In this document: one piece after another, positions 26,701-37,899 of the stretch | Layout of the letters: each line of letters starts with the position of its first letter | Position numbering within the stretch: position 1 is the first letter of the stretch | DNA from: Hippophae tibetana | Taxonomy: Eukaryota; Streptophyta; Magnoliopsida; Rosales; Elaeagnaceae | Length of the DNA: 64,000 nt | NCBI GenBank assembly: GCA_037013495.1 | Contig: CM072806.1 | Span: 23,088,001-23,152,000, forward strand | Direction: 5' to 3' | The notes under the pieces: generated by a model | What the model was told of the DNA's origin: nothing | Seen by the model: the letters and a program-made list of their open reading frames with translations, nothing else | Databases searched by the model: none | Position numbers and translations under genes: made by a program

Positions 26701-27066
26701 GGAAACAGGGGAAAACAACTTCTTCAATTGAATGAAATTGATGAGTTTTGGAATTATGCATATAAAAATGCACAAATCTACAAAGAAAGAACAAAGAAGT
26801 GGCATGAAAAAAAAATTCTTAGGCATGAGTTTGCGCAAGGACAACAATTTTTGATTTTCAATTCACAACTAAAACTCTTCTCGAGTAAGTTAAGATCAAG
26901 ATGGATAGGTCCTTATACAATTGACAAAGTTTCCACTTTTGGAGCAATAAACTTGAAGGACAAGGTACGAAATATATTCAAAGTTAGCGGTCAGAGATTG
27001 AAAAACTATTATAGAGAACAAGTGGAAAGGAATTGTGCATTTATTCCTCTTCAAAATCCTGATTGA
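23606..27066 (+). pseudogene. Athila-lineage gag-pol, degenerate and internally deleted
   Basis: Gag opens MTEGEHNAQPHTLMDYV and includes RLFPFSLRDKAKD with several in-frame stops to about 24990. Protease lies near 25290-25640 (CDLAASINLMPLSDYRKLEL, active-site glycine changed to alanine; LILGRPFLA intact). Reverse transcriptase spans about 25900-26640, with GWRVCIYYHKLNKKTRKDHF, YPYYFFLDGYSGYNQI, RRMPFGLCNAPTPFQHF and MDDFSV. RNase H and the integrase zinc and catalytic domains are missing: the frame passes from MDDFSV directly into the integrase C-terminal region (EKAYHLPIKLEHKTY, then LNEIDEF and SKLRSRWIGPYTIDK) to 27066. The motif set (YRRMPFGLCNAP class, ...VVKNDNNELIPTR) fits Athila (established knowledge). 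It cannot encode an active element. Confidence 0.88.
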
Positions 27067-28688
27067 TGAAGATTGAAAAGTATGACTGTAAACTATAAAA
27101 CAAGTGCTTATGGGAGGAAGCCTATAAAATTTTATTTTGTTCTTTTATTTTATTTTTTTTATTAATATTTTAATAATTTGGATTTTGATGCTCATATATT
27201 TTGCAGGAATAAAATTTTGAAAATTACAAACTAATGCGGATCCACCATAAAACCAGGGAAGTTTCTTTCATTTCTTCTATTTGTCTCACTTTTCAATTTA
27301 CAACGAGAACATTGTTTAGTTTAACTCTAGGGATGTCAACTCATATAGTCTTGAGTTGTAGAATTATCTTATCAAGCATATATTTGAGTATGATTGAATT
27401 CACTATGACTCTAAAATTTGTGATTGAGGATGGTTTTGAGAATTATTTTTCAAAATCCGCTATTATGTTAGTTAGAGTTTTGTGGGTATTTTGATTTAAA
27501 TCTTTGTCCTTGAAAATAATTGAGTACATAGTAAATTTTTCTGTACTCCATTTTTCCTATGAAGAAAATGAGTTGAATTAACTGGGTTAGGAAAATTCAA
27601 TCTTGTTTTGCTCTAGAATACATTGATGGATCCTTGAGGAGAAATCCTAATTAATACCAAATATTAGAGAAATGATATAGACAAATTTTTTTGTCACAAC
27701 CAAAAAGCTTTCTTAGTCGTCTTAACTATCACACCATCATTGCATGGTGTATTCCCATAGTCAACCTCCTTAAGCCTTATTTTACATAAATCTTATTTTT
27801 TATTTTAACTACATAAACCATTCTCATTCTAAGCCTGAAAAACCATGAACTTACCTTAAATTTTGAGAAAATATTTTGGTAAAAATTTGCATTTAAAGAG
27901 AAAGTTAGTTTAAATTAAATAATTCATATTATGTTTGCTCTATTTGATCAAAGAAAAAAGAAAAAAGAACGAAAGAAAGAAAGTGGAAGAGAAGAATCGA
28001 AAAAGGATAAAAGTGGTTGAAATTAGTAAAGACTATGAGTGTTAAGGTAACCACGTCAAAAAAGAAGACGAAGAAGAAGAAGAAGAAGAAGAAGAAGAAG
28101 AAGAAGAAGAAGAAGAAGAAGAAAAAAAAAAGTAAAAAAGCACCACTTATTGAAAAAAAAGGGAAAAAAGAAAGAAAGAAAAGAAAATGAAAAAAAGAGT
28201 ATTCCACTTATTGAGTATGGTAACAATATTGTCATCAGTATGAGCATATTGTCGAGAAAGAGCTTTAGTGTGAATTCTATGGATATTCTTTTTATTGTTT
28301 CTTTCTACCAAGTATTTTCCCAATTTGTTTTGATTTTTCATATCAATTTCTTTCTTAGCCCTCACCTTATGACCTATCATTACAACATTAATTAAAGATC
28401 TTTTGATTTCTGAGTACATTAGTGGAGATGATTTCTAAAAATTGGATTTATAGAGTTAAGTTTTAAGAGAATTCTTCTTATTTTAATTGTTTTACTTTTA
28501 TCTAAATTTATTGGTAGTTTGATTTTGATGCAAAAAGAGTAAGTTATTAGTGATGAAATTTAAATTCAAATCATGGTTTGCTGAGTGATGATAGTTCTCT
28601 GTAGGTTCTTGTTGATATTGCCTACAATTATCTTTTATTTTATTTTATTTTTGTGTGAGAAAAACGAAGTTTTAAGTTTGGGAGTATT
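27067..28688 (+). other. Athila 3' internal region, no env-like ORF
   Basis: After integrase there is about 1.6 kb before the 3' LTR. I see no env-like reading frame: the 86-codon frame at 27234-27494 has no family signature. The segment 27950-28200 is a purine-rich tract including (GAA)n. It ends with the polypurine tract AAGTTTGGGAGTATT just before 28689. Confidence 0.6.
27950..28200. repeat. Purine-rich tract with (GAA)n microsatellite
   Basis: The plus strand is almost only A and G for much of this stretch, with about 20 GAA units at 28064-28121. It lies between the integrase end and the 3' LTR, where plant Ty3 elements often carry purine-rich sequence. The long lysine/glutamate and phenylalanine frames across it are repeat artefacts. 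Confidence 0.85.
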
Positions 28689-29946
28689 TGATGACTTGCA
28701 TAATTTGATATAATTTATCAATTTTTAATTTTAACTTTAATCTAATTTTATTTTTTTATTGATTTTAGACTTTATTATTATTATTTAATTTTTATTACAA
28801 ATTTGAAGATAAATAAGATTCAAAATTTTATAAGCATATCATTTAATAACTATTAAATTTAAATTAAGATTTAAATTAATATATATATTAAATAGATTAA
28901 GGAGTCCACAATATGATATATATATATATACAAAGGAAACAAACATAGGAGATATATATTATATATATATAACAGTGTCAGAAACGAAGAGTGGTTAGGT
29001 TAATATATATATAAGAGGGAGCTGACAGACCGACTTTAGGGACGCCGCACGAATAAAACAAAAATAAAAAACCAGAGAGAAACGCAAAAATTGGAAGAAA
29101 AAGCTAGAAAAGGGGAACGCAGAATAGAAGAAAAATCTGGAACAGATTTACGGGAAAGCAAATTCTTTTTATGAGTCAATTTTTTTTTTTTTAAATTTGT
29201 CTCCGAAAATTAAGGTGAATTCGTTTATGTTAAATTTAATTTTTAACATAAATTAATTTTTCTTTATTTTAGAAAAAAAATATAATTTAATTCTGAATTA
29301 TACTTGATTTTTTATGTTAATTTAAATTATTTCTCTTCATGTTTGTGTGATTTATTCTAAATTTAATGATTTCAATTAACTAGTTATTAATTAGATGATT
29401 TTAATCTTGTAATTTACTAACGAAAGAGAGAATTATAGGATAGATCTGAAATATTTCAACATAGGTAAATATAGAGATCGAAAAACATGTATGAATTTGT
29501 GTAGTTTTAAAAAACCTTCGTCTTAATGCTTTCTTGCTTTATTAAATTGCATATTCTTGTGTAAATTAATGAACAAGATTATTTTCAATTGACTATCGAA
29601 AAAGGCTTTTGAATATTTTTGAAGATTACTAACAAACAGAGAGAATTAAAATCAATTAGCTAGATAGGTAAAGCATAATGATGGATTAGGTGAAATCGAT
29701 TTTCTAAAATTTTTCTTCTAATTGATTTTATTTTCAAAAAAAAAACATTTTTATGTTCTTTTGCACATTTTCTTTAAATTTATTTTATTTTAAATTTCAA
29801 TTACAACAAACTTAGTGAGTTCTTTAGATAAAATTAATATTAGTATAATTTTGATATTTATCAAAAATAAGTTACTAATCCTGAAGAACGATACTATTCT
29901 TATCACTTTATTATAAAACTATGCACTTATAGTTTTGCACCGATAA
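28689..29946 (+). mobile_element. 3' LTR of Athila-lineage element
   Basis: 1258 bp, beginning TGATGACTTGCATAATTTGA after a polypurine tract. It ends ...GCACCGATAA, where the 5' LTR has ...GCTTCGATCA. Followed by ACAAA (29947-29951), the probable target-site duplicate of ACAAG at 21470-21474. Divergence between LTRs is clearly visible, so the insertion is not recent. Confidence 0.85.
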
Positions 29947-29951
29947 ACAAA

Positions 29952-31010
29952 ACTACCTCTTAGTGAAAAAATTAGTAAGAAGAACTCGTTATCAACCAAT
30001 GACCTAAGACACCTACTAAGAAAATCTTCAATAATACTAAATAATAACATAGGTAATGGGTCCCTTTTTTAGACACCTCTCGAGAAAAATAAATAACCCC
30101 TAAGTGAACCATGAATCTAGATCAAGATTCTTACATAAATAAAAAGATCTTGAATCCAATCCAATAAGTTATTACCAAGGTCAAAGCACTTTATCACTTT
30201 TAAACTTAAATCCTAACTCATGGTATCTAATAGATATCAATTTTTAGAGCAATATTATCCTCATGACTAGGGAGTTGCTTCACATTAAAATGCTTAGAAT
30301 CATCCGCATACAATTGCTAATGTTTTGGTTTAGAATGAACCCAAACTGATTCTGGAACAAGATGCGAGAACAAATGTCTCCCAGAACCCCAACAAAAATC
30401 TTTTTTATTAGCTTTAACATAAAGTTCTTTAAGGTGATTGACCTTTGTTGATCAATAATTTTTTCCTATGAGTTTTTAGGTATAAAGATTGAAAATATGA
30501 ATTTAATCTAGAATGTATCCGACCTATTTATTGCTCGTATTATGTCCATACCAATAATGTCTCAACACTACTGAAAGAATTTACTCATAAAACCATCTAA
30601 CCTAGGAGCACTCATAGGGTCCATGTTAAAACTGTGGCATGTATGACCTCTGGTGATGGTATGCTTCGTAGATTGCCATTATTTGCAGAAGTGTCCAAGG
30701 AAGGCATGACTGACTTGATAAGAGCCAAATCTATAGCATCGTCCATCTGAGTTGAGAAAAGCTACTCATAGTATCCCAAAATATGACCAGCTATCATTTT
30801 AGAATCGTACGTAACTTCTCCATTAACTTCCAAGTGAATTTGGGTTTTTTAGGTCTTTAAATATTGAAGGACCAAGTGGAAAATGGAATAGTTTCTATCA
30901 CCACCCTTCAGCCAATTTAATTTGATTGTTTCCCTAAAACAAATCTCTTGTTGATGTAGTAATTTATTCAAGTTAGCATGGGCATCACACTTAATCTCAT
31001 TATATATGCT
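29952..31010 (-). pseudogene. L1-type LINE ORF2, 5' part (linker and RT N-terminal half), minus strand
   Basis: Reading the minus strand from about 31010: LHQQEICFRETIKLNWLKGG (the linker before RT in plant L1, usually ...SR..WL..GD.N..FFH), then near 30620 MSAPRLDGFMSKFFQ (cognate of KAPGPDGF), and near 30060 GDPLPMLLFSIIEDFLSRCL, the GDPLSP box. The frame continues to the Athila insertion and resumes at 21474 with KFLYADD. Stops and frameshifts show decay. The endonuclease domain expected further 5' is not recognisable. Confidence 0.75.
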
Positions 31011-31853
31011 TGATAATTTTTAAAAGATATAAACGACTTATAATTATCTTTAGTTGATCATAAGAGATAATTAAAGATAAATAATTGTGATGTTTGTTGT
31101 CTCTTTTGGAGAACATAAAACGTGCAAGCATACACGGTCACAAGTAATAATATTTGATAAGTAAGTTATCGTTCCCACACTGATTTGTTACTACAGTTTG
31201 TTGAGTACTAAAATTATTTCGTTTTGATTTTATCCAAAACGATCGTTGATTTGAACAAGTTTAAGAAAAGAGTTTTTAACAAAATAAAAGAAATCTAGGA
31301 CTGCAATTTTTCACCAAATTAATCAACTCAAATCATATTATTTTCTCTTGATTTATATTTTTATAGTACATTTAATTTGTCAACGGAAAACTTCTAATTT
31401 TATCCATACATCTCTTCCGAGCTCCGTATAAACACACCTCGCTAAATTAATTCACTATATTCCTATGAGAATTAAATTCACCAAGATTCTTTACATTCAA
31501 AGTTTTCCAATAATTGCACATACAATAAAGAAAGTTTCTCTCCTTTAATCATACATGTTACCCTAAACACGAGCAATATACACAAAAATGTCTCTTCCAA
31601 GTTTATTTAAGTGTCATGGATCATTTGATAAAATTCGTAAATAATCAAAAGCATTAAGAACAAATAGAATAAACAAATTAAAAGTCTTATAAATCTTTCA
31701 AAAATAATTAAATCCAAGCTTCATAAATTTAGATAAAACGCAACCCTAGAAAAATTAAATTACTTCATAAATTAAAATTAAAATTACAGCAGTTAAGGAA
31801 AATGAGATGAAGAACAAAAGAAAATTAAATCATTTTGGATCGTAAATATTTGG

Positions 31854-31898
31854 CACACGCAGAACACAACAGAAGCCAAAAATGGCTTCTGCGTGTTC
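31854..31898 (-). other. Stem-loop in the putative LTR leader
   Basis: AGAAGCCA and TGGCTTCT are separated by four A residues, and the outer ACACGCAG pairs with CTGCGTGT around an asymmetric bulge. On the minus strand it would lie roughly 80-130 nt after the TATA box, so it could fold in the 5' leader RNA. Confidence 0.5.
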
Positions 31899-32177
31899 CA
31901 CAGTCCAGCCCCGAACACTACTAAAAATCTCAAACACTAAACTCCCAAAAACCTCTCTACTCTATCATAATATTTCCTATTTATAGCTAAAAAAATACAT
32001 CTAAAATAATACATTTTTTTTAGAAACGTGTAAAAAATTTACATCGAAAATAAAACCCCGACATTTTCCTTAAATTCTGCATCCATGCGTACGAAAGAGA
32101 ATATTAAATATTTTTTTACGCGTGGATGACAGAAACACAGGGTGTCATTTCTGATTTGTTTAATTCAATCTGCATGC

Positions 32178-32405
32178 CACGTGTCAGTGTATGATTCGCT
32201 ACAAGGATTAATACGGACACGTGGCGGCATTTCATTGGGGGAGGGAAACGATTGCAGGTGATGTCCCAGCACGAAATCATGGTGCGCAGGACAAGTGGCA
32301 GACAACGACGCGGTTGGAAACGTGCGCCAATTTCGTGCTTTTGGTTTACCCAACACGTGCCACGTGTATGCTTCTCATTCGTTGCAGAAATATTGGAGAC
32401 ACGTG
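32178..32405. promoter_or_regulatory. Cluster of five CACGTG G-boxes
   Basis: Perfect CACGTG at 32178, 32218, 32354, 32361 and 32400. Three have the extended form ACACGTGGC or its complement (GCCACGTGT), the core of ABA-response elements bound by bZIP factors (established knowledge). They lie about 190-430 bp upstream of the minus-strand TATA box at 31976-31986, in a GC-rich island within very AT-rich DNA. A role in inducible LTR transcription is inference. Confidence 0.6.
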
Positions 32406-33240
32406 GCATTGTATCATTGCTTGGATGGATAGGCGCACAAAGATTATGTAGACCGCTTCACACGGGAGCACACTTTTTGGTAGTCGCGTAACAGAGACGT
32501 GGGCCCTACTCGGCGCACCAAGCGATGTGAACGAGAAAACCAGCACCCAATCGCGTTTGTTGGGTTTGAAAGACATGCGCGCATCCTAGCTGTTTCTTCT
32601 CTGATCTGACGGTCCACGTTGCGCGCGTGGATGACGACGCGTGGACTTCTCTCCTGCGTAGAAAATTTAACTTTAATTAATTGCATTTTGATCCACAAAT
32701 TTAATTCAAATTAAATTTTAAACTTTTTTTAATTACAATTAAGCCTTTTTCTAATTTAAATTAAATTTTAAACTTTTAATAATTAAAATTTAACACGATT
32801 TTAATTTAAATTATATTTTAGATTTTTATAAATTGTAATTAAGAACTCTTTTATTTAAAATTATATTTGTGGACATAAATTTGTAATTAAGTACGGTTTC
32901 GATTCAAATTATTTAATTTTGTTAAAAATGTATTCCTTAACACATAAAAGGTAAATATTAATTTATTTAACTAAAATTAACCAAAAATGTCAAGAACATA
33001 GCAATTATAATTAATAAAATAGATGAAAATAACTATATAAAATATAGTTATCAATGTTACATCTATCTAAATGAATTAGGAATACACATCAAATAGATTC
33101 TAACTTATATATATAAATGTTTGCTCTCAAACAATAGATAATTGCGATGCTAAAAAAATTCCATAATTTAGAATGTTTTTCATACAAAAATTTCACACAA
33201 AATGTTTTCTCTCAATTGAGGGTGTATGAAGAGTCAATTT

Positions 33241-33498
33241 TGTTTTCTTTTTTTTATTTAGCCGACCCTCACTTGTAGTATAAGTATAGAAGTAATTTTA
33301 GCAATCACAAGTTGAATAAGAATGCAATTCCTATTTTTCTCTCAACTTAAGAGTTATGCATACAACCATTTGTTTTCTTTTTGTTATTTAGCCGGCCCTC
33401 ACTTGTGGTACAAGTATAGAAGTAATTTTAGCAATCACAAGTTGAATAAGAATGCAATTCCTATTTTTCTCTCAACTTAAGAGTTATGCATACAACCA
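33241..33498. repeat. Tandem duplication, 130 bp unit
   Basis: Two near-identical copies, 33241-33370 and 33371-33498, each starting TGTTTTCTTTTT and ending GAGTTATGCATACAACCA. They differ by only a handful of substitutions (for example GCCGACCCTC versus GCCGGCCCTC). No coding content. Confidence 0.9.
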
Positions 33499-36400
33499 AA
33501 TTATGTGCTATTAGAAATTCTATACTCAAACTCCTCTTCTAGCTCTACGTGTCATATGGGACTCCAAATCCCTATTAGAGTGTACAATTTTAATCAAATT
33601 GAATTATTAGATTAAATTCATATATTTATTCTATAAATAATTCTCAATTAAGAAAATTTTGAAAATGTTATTGCTTGTCAAATAAGTACAAAAATGCCTA
33701 CCAAGAATTTTTTTAGATATTTTAATTTTTATTTATTAATTAAATAATTATTTAGTACAATTAAATAATATTAATGAATTAAAATAAATGATTCGTTAGT
33801 AAAAATACTATCTATATTAATTTTGACAATTATGACTAATAAATTGTCAACATATACTACAACACATTTTTGTCAAATAATTAATCCATAATTTGTTATT
33901 TATCTATTGAAATACAACATTGATCTTGTTATGGAGCAAACTTATGGACCAATGAAACTATTAATTCAAGTTTAAAAAATGACTTGAAATTCAATTAAAC
34001 CCTTAATTAAAATATCAATTCCATAAATCCTAAAATTACTCCATTATAAACCTATTATAATTGTTATTTACTCAATTCTTTAATATGGAGTAATCCATTA
34101 ACATAATCATTATCTATAGTTTGATCCTCCACAACTAGTTCATAATTAGATATAGGGTAATGTTTTTGATTTACCTTGATAATTTCATATGTAGGAACAA
34201 TTACATAGACGCCAATTGTTCTTTCGATCCAAATAGTCAATCGGGACCTATAAGAGGGATGAAAATGTCAACCCATAGAATCTTTTCATGAGCTCTATTC
34301 CATCTCGACCAAATAGGCCTTACAATGTGAATCAAGCAGATAACACAGTGGAAGAAAAAAATAACATACCTAATTCAACACACAATAAAACAATGAGTAG
34401 ATAAAAAATGACAATCTATAGTAAACACACTAGTAACGGTGTGCCTCACAAGCTCCTGTCTAGACTAACTACAAGCAAAAGCATGGAAAACAACAACCAG
34501 CACGTAAAACAAGAATGCATATTGGAATAACAACCAAGGATTTTCAATCACTTTAAGACTTCATATTTAGGAGCATATCGGTAAATGATTATTGTACTCT
34601 TACAACATGCAATTAAACAAAACATAGCATACAATGAGAAAAAGTCTAACACCTAGCATACAACCATGGTAAAGAGATATTGACTCCTTATATACCCACA
34701 CCAAATTCATATACAAGCATATTAAATTAAATTAGTTGAAGAAATAATCAGATAGATATAGGCAAGTTGCATGCTTCTGCAAGTAAAGGAAAAAAGCATG
34801 CAGCTACACAAATGAAATAAGTTTTCTAATTATAGTCTAGATCGAGTATGTTTGCACATACATGGTGGAAACTATGATTATACTAACAAAATAGGTTAAG
34901 GAGATACTAACTCCTTAACATCTCATCCTAAACATACAATAGCAATAATTAAAAAATTTAATAAAAAGCAATAAATATAGTAAATATTAATCACAAATAC
35001 CAAAAATAAGCATCAAATATTTTATGTAATAATCAGAAAGCAAGCAATAAATGATAAAAAAATTTCTTATCAAAGTTTAAATTTCAATATGAAGAAATAT
35101 ATATAATTTAAACTCTGATTATATTAGCCAAACATTAGAGTATGCACAACACCAAATATAATAAGGTAACCCAAATAGAACCCCTGTCTATATGGTAACA
35201 TCCTCGCTTGCCTCTGTAATGACTTGGTCTAACACTACTCAATGTTGTGTTAACCAAAATAAAATTAATTAAAAGTATTATGTAATTAAACAACCTCGCC
35301 CCTCGAAGATGTATCATCTAAGTGGCCATTATATATTTACATACGTTGGATAAATCAATATGAGTCATCTAATATGAAATATTTGACCATATGTTATTCC
35401 CTTGATTTCAAAAAATCAAGAGAATAGAGGAGTTAATGTTTGTATTAAATATGTAATGAGCATATGACCTAATGAATGTAGATACCCTACTGGGGGATAA
35501 CGGAGTTATGATGATGGCTTCAAGATGGCCTGGGCCAAACAAGGTTTGCAAAGCGTACAATCCGATTGATCTAAGGACCTCGTTATCCAGCTGCAAAGTC
35601 TTAGATGTCAAGATCTGCTAAAGTCGCGAGATACCGACGTGTACACAATTCTCTCTCTCTTTGTGAGCTACCCGAGAAATTTTCTTAGGAATCCAGAGAA
35701 CGATCTGAATATAACAACCTATGATTATATGTATGTAATGTCATGACAATGTAACATTTATAGCGATCTATTTTCTATTTAGTTCGTATATAATTTTGTA
35801 TCTAAGTTGCTCTTACGTAGCTCGCACAGACATAGAATGTTATACTTATATATACCCATTAAATGAGTAGAATACATAATCTCATTCAGTTATCTAAATT
35901 TTCACTTCTCACTATAAATTTTTAGAATCTTAAATATTTGAAATTTTCTCCAAACAAGAAGTGTAAAAAAATGTTTTGTCCTTGGATTACGGTGACCATG
36001 AACAATCTCTTTCTAAACACCTTGCAGAACCAGTTGGACAAATGGTCTTTTCTTAAGACCTGAGAAATTGGTAGATGAATATTTGGAAAACACTATGAAC
36101 TTAATTTCTTTCAAAAATGTTTTTTTATCCTCGATCAGTAAAACACACTTTTTTCATAAACGGCATCAAATGTTGACGTTTATTTTCATCATTGCTAGAT
36201 ATTATGAATCTTCTGGAAGCCTTGCAAGGAGATTACTGTAACACCACGTAATATCTTTTCAAAGATACTAATGCTAAAGTGAGGAAGTTTATATAGAATA
36301 GAGGTGATCAAAGTATATTTATGTGATAATAGAAAAAGTAAGTGTTATGATTGTATTTATCTATTTTATGAAAAAGTAAAAAGTAAGTGATGTATATCAC

Positions 36401-36997
36401 TTATTCATTTGGGTAGAATTTTTATATTGTTATAATTATATCTTCTTAATTATTTATTGTGACAATTAAGAATAATTATTCGTAAATAATCTCATTAACT
36501 TATAAATATATTTATTTAATGATGTGATGTATATTGAGTTAGTTTGTAAGTCATTCTTCTAACTAAGATTATTCATCTTTCGTCAAATGATGTGTTTTAA
36601 TTTACGCCTAATATAATTTTACAACGTAAAATATGATTTCATGATTTATATTAATTTTCTTAATTTTACACCATTTTAATTCCAAATCAATGAAACTATG
36701 TTCAAAAATAGTTTTAAATATATATATATATTAAAATATGAAGTAATTTTTATAAAATGTTCATTTTTTTCCTTAAAATAATATTTTAATAGTTTTTCTA
36801 AATTATTTTGAATAGTTATGATTGGATTTACTAGATTAAATATTGATCAATAATATATTAATTAGTGTTAGAATTGTTTTTTCCCGTACATTGATAAGTA
36901 TTGGTCAATTATTTGATCACGCAATGTGACTACCTTAAGGTTAAATGAAGTGGATTTCATTTACTTGAATATTATAAATTTTACTTCATCTGGATGA
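33499..36997. other. Intergenic region with no recognised gene
   Basis: Mixed AT-rich DNA. The block 35410-35700 is less AT-rich and looks repeat-derived, but I recognise no family in it. A 74-codon open stretch at 36017-36240 is listed separately. Nothing else can be supported. Confidence 0.4.
36017..36240 (+). pseudogene. Unrecognised open stretch, possible exon or gene relic
   Basis: A 74-codon plus-strand frame without an obvious start, containing RPEKLVDEYLENTMNLISF and ending ARYYESSGSLARRLL before TAA. Composition is more protein-like (charged residues, mixed hydrophobics) than nearby frames, but I do not recognise the family and see no clear splice partners. It could be chance. Confidence 0.2.
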
Positions 36998-37410
36998 GTG
37001 TATAAAAAATAAATTTTATAAAAATAACAAATATTCATATTTATAATTATTTTTATCTATTTATTTATCACATCAAATTTTTAAACAATAATTAATCATT
37101 TTTATCAAAAGTTTAATTTAGTGATAGGTAACGACAAACCCCCGCTAGTAAGGTCACTCACTAACCAAAATTCGTCTCTCAATTCTTGAATATTACTCAC
37201 CAAGTGTATAAAAAATAAATTTTATAAAAATAACAAATATTCATATTTATAATTATTTTTATCTATTTATTTATCACATCAAATTTTTAAACATTAATTA
37301 ATCATTTTTATCAAAAGTTTAAGTTATTGATAGGTAACGCAAAACCCCCCCTAGTAACGTCACTCACTAACCAAAATTCGTCTCTCAATTCTTGAATATT
37401 ACTCACCAAG
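36998..37410. repeat. Tandem duplication, 206 bp unit
   Basis: Copy 1 starts at 36998 and copy 2 at 37204; both run from GTGTATAAAAAATAAATTTT to TTGAATATTACTCACCAAG. Copies differ at few positions (GCTAGTAAGG versus CCTAGTAACG), suggesting a fairly recent event. It lies 490-900 bp upstream of the PnsB5-like start codon. Confidence 0.9.
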
Positions 37411-37414
37411 ATTA

Positions 37415-37600
37415 CATGAATATTACACATCATGTATCATGTTTATAGATGTTACACACCTTAGTCTCTGAGATTCGAATTAGAGAGTAGGTTTTGATAT
37501 TAAACTTAGTAACAATAGTTAACCATTCCTAAGTTTAGTATCAAAGTTTGCTGAGACTAAGGTGATATTCATGTAACCTGGTGGGTAATCTTGACGATAC
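37415..37600. mobile_element. Small foldback (MITE-like) element
   Basis: Imperfect inverted repeat: ATTACTCACCAAGATTACAT on the left corresponds to the complement of the right-hand GTAACCTGGTGGGTAAT, and CCTTAGTCTC...TTTTGATATTAAACTTA mirrors TAAGTTTAGTATCAAA...GAGACTAAGG. The outer left arm coincides with the end of the 206 bp unit. Target-site duplications are not clear. Confidence 0.55.
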
Positions 37601-37899
37601 TTATCAAAATTTACTCATGAGAATTGGAAACATACGGTACATTTAAGGTTTTGTCTTACTCTTATTTTATCCTTTTAGTTGAGCAATAAACTTTATTTTA
37701 ACCGATTACGCACTAAAGAATTCACATCCGTCTAGTTTGTATGGGTGTAATGGAAGGGTGGATGGATGTAAATCATTCTCTTATCGGCTTATCCACTTTT
37801 CCTCTCCATACGCTAATATTAAACAAAAATATTGAACTTAAATACAAAATTTATATTTTCATTGTTTATTATTACTACTAGTTTATATTATTCAAAACC

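Larger units (their letters stand above)
31110..33060 (-). mobile_element. Probable LTR (solo or partial) on the minus strand
   Basis: On the minus strand the order resembles a Ty3 LTR: an AT-rich U3 (32660-33060), a GC-rich upstream block with G-boxes (32160-32660), a TATA box CTATAAATAGG (31976-31986), a leader with a stem-loop, and an end-like stretch around 31110-31190 (GTGTGGGAACGATAA...GTATGCTTGCACG) similar in style to U5 ends of plant Athila/Tat elements. I found neither the partner LTR nor a target duplication, and the right border is a guess. Confidence 0.4.

Noticed and set aside
27929..28419. Long phenylalanine/leucine- or lysine-rich frames
   Set aside because: Translations of the purine-rich (GAA)n tract, not proteins.
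32116..32698. Several overlapping frames of 60-97 codons on both strands
   Set aside because: They arise because this island is GC-rich and poor in stop codons. None shows a motif, and the G-box and LTR-promoter reading explains the region better.
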